Assembly (NCBI GenBank): GCA_008638375.1
Contig: CM018032.1
Coordinates: forward strand, 57,231,382 to 57,295,381
Source: Nyssa sinensis
Lineage: Eukaryota; Streptophyta; Magnoliopsida; Cornales; Nyssaceae
DNA: 64,000 nt
Direction of reading: 5' to 3'
A model generated the notes under the pieces. That model saw only the letters and a list, made by a program, of their open reading frames with translations, was not told the DNA's origin and searched no databases. The translations under genes and the position numbers were made by a program. Shown one piece after another: positions 59,225 through 64,000 of this stretch (position 1 is its first letter; the number at the start of each line of letters is the position of its first letter).

Positions 59225-59695
59225 CTTATACTTACCTATGAGATTTTTTACCATTATATTAATTTTTTTGAAAATTTTGAAATTATATCGATTTCTTCTA
59301 ATTTTACTGACAAATTACATATATCTCTGTCAAATCAATTTTTTTCTTTTTCAAATGATAAAATGGCACTTCTTATTTTTATTTTTATATTTTTTCAATT
59401 TTGATCAATTTTTTTTTTTAACTTTTTAAATTTTATTTTATTTTATATAAAAATAAATTTAAGTTTTAATCAATATTCATTTGAAAATGAAAAAACAAAT
59501 TGTCAAAATTGAAAAAATGTTGGGAAAAAAAAAAAAGAAAATGCTATTTTTGCCATTTTCAAAAAATGATTGAAGAAAAGTATTTGTAATTTGTTAAATA
59601 AAGTAAAGGTGATCAGTATAATTTTAGAAATTTTAAAAATATTACTATAATTATCAAAAAGCTAAAAAAAACTTAGTATAATTATAAGAATGTGA
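59225..59695. mobile_element. Fold-back MITE, copy 3, inside CRK intron 2
   Basis: It has the same arm words as copies 1 and 2 (ATTATATTAATTTTTTTGA, GACAAATTACATATATCTC; right arm TATTACTATAATTATCAAAA). It occupies most of the 691-base intron between kinase exons 2 and 3. Confidence 0.55.
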
Positions 59696-60042
59696 AGTCC
59701 AAAATTACAAGTTAATGTAATTTAATATCTCAAAAAATCAAATTATACTGTATATGTTACAAATTTTTGTATCTGTGGTGTTTATATGGTGGTAGACAAG
59801 AGTAAAAGTGCATTGCTGGATTGGAGAAGGCGTTTCAACATTATAATGGGAGTGGCACGTGGTCTTCTTTATCTACATGAAGATTCTCAACTTAGAATCA
59901 TACACAGAGACATAAAAGCAAGCAACATCTTACTTGATGAACAAATGAACCCAAAGATATCAGACTTTGGCTTGGCCAAGTTATTCAATGATGAACAAAC
60001 CAATCTCAGAACTCGCCACATTGCAGGGACAATGTAAGTATA

Positions 60043-60051
<9 letters not shown>

Positions 60052-60080
<29 letters not shown>
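60052..60080. repeat. TA microsatellite, CRK intron 3
   Basis: An uninterrupted (TA)n run just after the exon 3 donor. A similar run lies at 61417-61437 in intron 4. Confidence 0.85.
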
Positions 60081-60083
<3 letters not shown>

Positions 60084-61823
60084 GTAAAATAAAATTTGAA
60101 AGAAAATAAAGTTAATCTTTCAAAAGGGTTCATTTTTAAGAGCAGGATATGATCAAAGTGGGATAAATAGGGTGGAATTCTTAACATTTCTCTTTATTTT
60201 AATAACTATAATTTAGTTTAACGGTTTAGATTATTCCAAATATACGATTCAGATTTGACCAAATTTTTTATTATTTCAATATTCAAATTACAATGGTAGT
60301 TGAGAAAAAGAATAATAATTCAGTAAAAAAAAATCTTTTATTATTAAAATATAAATGTTAAAAACAATCTTTTTAATGCTGTAATATTATTAAAATTTAA
60401 TTTTAATATAATTAAAATAACTTTTATCATTAAAATTATTATAACTCAATTTTTTTAGATAAGTGAGTGAGTGGGAATGACGCCAGAATTGAGAAATTGT
60501 GGAATTGACTTATTTTATTTACAAGAAAATGGGAATCAAAAGAACTCTAGATATGCAACTAAGTGGGAATGACGCCTGAATATTTGACAAAATTGCTGAG
60601 TTGACTTTGTTTTTATAGCCATGTGAATTAAATGATTAATAGAATCTTAGATATGATTTTTAGAGTTGACTCTGTTGTTGTAACATGAAAATGTTGGCTG
60701 TTGGGCTATCTGAATTAAATCATTCATTTCAATGTAGAAGGCTAAGAATCTGCAGGTCGTTTTAATTAGATGGAAATTAACTCCTTTTAATTTTTTTTAA
60801 ATATTTTTTTTCTTAGTGGGTATATGGCTCCTGAGTATGCAGTTCGAGGCGTTATATCTAACGCGTGTTGATACTGGAAATTATAAGTGGTAGAAAGAAT
60901 TTTGATATACAATTTGACGAGGGAAGACAAGAACTCCTTATGCTTGTAAGTACTAAAAATTGTGTTTTTTTTCTTTTACAACTGAAGTAGGATAGATATG
61001 ATATCTTAAAAATAAATATATTTATTTCAAAATTTTTATATTTTACCTAAAATAAATAAATGATCTTAATATAACCCAAACTGACACAATGATGGGCAAG
61101 GATGGAGCAGAACTTTTTTATTTGGGACACGGTTAAAAATAAATTGAAATGTTCATGTGTTTTAATAAGAAAATGTATTTCTTACAATGTTACGGATCAA
61201 AATTATTTAGTAAAACAGTCACTCACATCGATGTGAAGTGATAGTCTCTTACAAATTTTAACATTTTTCTTAAATCATAAAAAAAAAAAAATTATTAAAA
61301 TTTGTAAGAAACAACCATTTCACATTAGATAATGAAAGTGACTATTTTATTAAATAATTTCTCCTTGCTCGGGTCACAGCCCGGCGATAGGGTTTCACTT
61401 CTACCGCAACTTAATGATATATATATATATATATATGTATATACATGGGTCCATATATATGATCTGCTAACTTATGATGTTTTGATGTGGCAGACAAGGA
61501 GGCTAGAACAGCAAGGGAGGCTTATGGAGCTGGTAGATGTGACCATTGGTTCTTTCCCTGAACAAGATGTATTGAAATGCATTCGAATTGGGTTATTGTG
61601 CTGTCAAGAACGCACACAAGATCGGCCAACAATGTCTTCTACACTGATAATGATCTCAAATGATTCAGTCACTGTACCTCCTGCTGGAAGGCTTGGCTAC
61701 CAGGGTAGTAGAGATAACACACAAGTAGTTGCAATATTAACCAGTGATGATGCTCTTGTGAATCCAGAAAACCAGGCTTTTTCTTGTAATACAATTTCGA
61801 TATCACTGGACAGTGGTAGGTGA

Positions 61824-62058
61824 TGACCTAGCAATTAATTATCTGTTTTAGCTGAGTGTTCGATCATCTTTTTCCCCATGTTTATTTACATAGGTGAAAC
61901 TGGGACATCCATTAGTGAGACATGCCATATGATCATGTATGTATACTTTCGAAAACGTTGTGTTGTTAATGTGAAGAATAGAATAACATTTCTCTTTTGT
62001 AAATCTCCGATGCTAGAAATTAATTGAGTTATGATAAAGTTAAATTTTAGTATTGTAT
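61824..62058. other. 3' flank of the CRK locus
   Basis: Probable former 3' untranslated DNA of the CRK locus. No other feature was seen. Confidence 0.35.
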
Positions 62059-62601
62059 TAGTGGTGTTAATTTTGATATAATACGAGAATATGATATGAA
62101 GTTAAAGGAGTTGGGTTAAGCATAAATAAAATTGGGTTATAAACAGATTGACACGTATAACACAATTAATAAATATATCGTGTTTGGATTTTAAGTACTG
62201 TTAAACCCGTTTAAAATAATTTAACGATGTAATTATAAAAAAAAAAATAATACGAGTTACGATAATTTGTTCTAATTGAAAATTTATCAAGGTTTGGAGT
62301 TTTTTTTTTCTTATAAAAGATATTTTTACTTTGATTTGACACATGTCAATAGTTTATTCAATTTGATAATTATTTATACATATAAAAAGACAAGTAACTT
62401 TTTTTATTTAAAAACTAAAAAATAAAATAAACGGGTTAATCGTGTTGACACTTGTAATTTATTTACTAAATTGGTTGAGTTTGAATTTTAAAACTTGACA
62501 CTATTAGTTAATAGTGTCAGATTAGGGTTAATACATATTTTCGAATATGTATACCTTGACATGATCCAAACACGACATGATAATACGAATCGATACCCCT
62601 A
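62059..62601. mobile_element. hAT-type MITE-like element, 543 bp
   Basis: The ends TAGTGGTGTTAATTTTG and CGATACCCCTA are inverted repeats of the TAGGGGTGT type. The interior has subterminal words on both sides (GATATAATACGAG / CATGATAATACGAATCG, GTGTTTGG / CCAAACACGAC). It resembles the element at 49980-50569 in style, but no clear 8-base duplication was found. Confidence 0.5.
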
Positions 62602-63723
62602 ATTACTATAGTATCAAAATGCTATATTATGACCTTCTTTTTTATGTTGAAATGTTAGTTTGTGACAGAATAATTATTATTCTTCTCAACTACCATTCTC
62701 AATTATAAACACATTTTACCTTTAAAATGTTTCAGTTGTTTAATGAAAAGCATTCAAGCCATTCACTTGAATAGTAACTTGATAAAAATATCGTTATATT
62801 TGAGAGAAAATTTGATAAAAACAAAAATTGAGGCAACTTTTAACATACTAGTTAAAACATGTAATTTTAGACAATCGATTATATTTAAATATAACAGTTC
62901 AAATGAGAATTGTAATGACGAAGTTCTTATGAACTCATTTTACTGGCAAGGGTTGGGTTATGAAAATAATGGCTTTGAGACCACCCACCTTTCTATCTTT
63001 ATTTATTTATTTATGTTTTTGATAATTTGAAATTAATCCTACCAACTAATACCTTGGTTGCATGGCCGAATTGTAAAATAAATTCTTTTTTCACGAATAC
63101 GCAGCACAAGTTAAGTTTTGCTCACAGAGAAGATGATCCAATAATATTCGTAAAGTATCAAATAAGAATCTTGTACTTAAATACTTACTTTTTTTCTGCC
63201 TTCTCCAACCGGAATACCCCTTAGGGTCTGCAGCTTACCATCTACATATCAATAAAACAATGCAACACTACTTGATAGGCCTGATAATGTGCAGCAGACC
63301 AAGAGTTGGTTAAACCCAATTTTTGAGTCTTCTAAACTTCCTTTTTTGGGATCCGTAACTGTAAGTATTATAAACAAAGCAAGCCCAACGGCACGAAACA
63401 AAAACATCGAAGGAGGCCAAAAGTAAAAAAACAGAACAGGAAGACAAAAACAGCCTATACCCATTGTCTTCTAAACTTATGTTTACTTTCAATTAAATTC
63501 AGAAAAGGAAAAAAAGATATAACCAAAAAAAAAACCTTGACGAACTACTCAAATTGAAGAAAGGACAGTTACAGGTGCCAATCATTTATATATGAATAAT
63601 ATTTGATTCCAAACTAAATAGAAGAAATTTTCTCCTAATTAAATATTTGTCTTAATTACAATTTATCATGTATATAATATACATATATTTTTGAATTTAA
63701 TTAAATTTATATATTTTAGTTCA
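62602..63723. other. Intergenic region, no gene supported
   Basis: AT-rich DNA with short open frames only. The frame at 63249-63464 (minus) is hydrophobic but matches no family I know. Confidence 0.35.
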
Positions 63724-63738
63724 AACTAAAGTCATGAT
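63724..63738. repeat. Target site duplication, left copy (15 bp)
   Basis: AACTAAAGTCATGAT is repeated exactly at 63984-63998 on the other side of the SINE. Confidence 0.85.
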
Positions 63739-63983
63739 ATATATATATATTTTTTTTGATAACTATGTATCCAATCCCTGCGCAGAGCGTTAGGTTGATC
63801 GACTAGTCCCACAGGGCGGTGCATACCCCTATTACACGCGCCAGGTAAAGCAGACATTTAGTTTAAGGCCATGAGTCGTCTCCAAGGAAAGTTTTTGAGC
63901 CTATGCAGTATCGAATCCCAATACTAATGAGAAGTGCTCTCATCTATCTTGTGATTGACTACTACTTGGCCACCTCCCTGGGT
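63739..63983 (-). mobile_element. tRNA-derived SINE, 245 bp, minus orientation
   Basis: A perfect 15-base direct repeat flanks the insert. On the minus strand it starts ACCCAGGGAGGTGGCCAAGT and has an A box (GGTGGCCAAGTAG, about 63961-63973). A B box (GGGATTCGATACTGC, about 63905-63919) follows about 50 bases on. The element ends in an ATCAAAAAAAATATATAT tail. It lacks a tRNA fold, so it is a retroposon and not a tRNA gene. Confidence 0.85.
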
Positions 63984-63998
63984 AACTAAAGTCATGAT
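63984..63998. repeat. Target site duplication, right copy (15 bp)
   Basis: Exact partner of 63724-63738. Confidence 0.85.
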
Positions 63999-64000
63999 GC

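Larger units (their letters stand above)
57561..61823 (+). pseudogene. DUF26 cysteine-rich receptor-like kinase (CRK), broken kinase domain
   Basis: Exons are 57561-58658, 58893-59104, 59796-60033, 60817-60945 and 61494-61823, all with GT-AG borders. Exon 1 is intact: signal peptide (about 1-19), two DUF26 domains with C-X8-C-X2-C at C79/C88/C91 and C190/C199/C202, a membrane helix (about 279-301), and the kinase glycine loop GGGGFGTVYK. Exon 2 has IAVKK but one extra base near 58941-58948, so the frame shifts and stops at TGA within EEFSNE. Exon 3 keeps [14 protein letters not shown] and SDFGLAKL. Exon 4 keeps GYMAPEYAVRG, then lacks 22 bases before VLILEIISGRKN. Exon 5 encodes the kinase end (LMELVDVTIG, CCQERTQDRPTM) and the CRK tail SISLDSGR-stop. 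An active kinase cannot be made as read. The intact family senses extracellular or redox cues at the plasma membrane. Confidence 0.88.

Noticed and set aside
63249..63464. 71-residue hydrophobic open frame on the minus strand
   Set aside because: No motif and no supporting exons; could be the edge of a gene outside the window but cannot be supported.

Overview
The window is nuclear DNA of a flowering plant, most likely a eudicot. The evidence is plant-specific gene families with many GT-AG introns, very AT-rich intergenic DNA, and a dense mix of plant-type transposon relics (Copia, a long solo LTR, TRIMs, a LINE, tRNA-derived SINEs, hAT-like and fold-back MITEs). No bacterial operon, CRISPR array, rRNA or canonical tRNA gene was seen. 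Species cannot be named from the sequence alone.

Five protein-coding loci are supported; exon joins below were worked out by reading splice sites and checking phase. (1) 3523-6865, minus: a two-exon GT14 (BC10-like) Golgi glycosyltransferase, 410 aa. (2) 20116-24869, plus: a four-exon gene for a small basic protein of unknown function, 137 aa, with a LINE relic in its 4.1-kb first intron. (3) 26878-38751, minus: the plastidic glucose transporter pGlcT, 13 exons, 545 aa, with one GC-AG intron and a tandem repeat array running over its first 5' splice site. (4) 40725-48302, minus: a TRM/LONGIFOLIA-type protein with a VARLMGLE motif and a DUF4378 C-terminus; its reading frame breaks by one base inside DUF4378, unless an 82-nt intron is spliced there. 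(5) 57561-61823, plus: a DUF26 cysteine-rich receptor-like kinase whose kinase part is broken by a 1-nt insertion and a 22-nt deletion, so it is probably a pseudogene.

Layout: 1-1440 Copia relic on the minus strand; 1.4-3.5 kb empty AT-rich DNA; 3.5-6.9 kb GT14 gene; 7-13.9 kb intergenic DNA with an hAT-like element and TRIM copies; 13.9-19.5 kb a fold-back element split by a 4.4-kb solo LTR that itself holds a SINE; 20-24.9 kb unknown gene; 26.9-38.8 kb pGlcT; 40.7-48.3 kb TRM-like gene; 48.3-57.6 kb a gene-poor stretch with several MITEs; 57.6-61.8 kb CRK pseudogene; 61.8-64 kb MITE and SINE insertions.

The genes are independent nuclear genes and do not form a pathway or cluster. I found no convincing undescribed multi-gene system. 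The most interesting signals are structural: the splice-donor-bearing repeat array in pGlcT, the frameshift or micro-intron in the TRM-like gene, the nested insertion at 14-19 kb, and a TRIM inside one copy of a duplication whose other copy acts as a built-in empty site.
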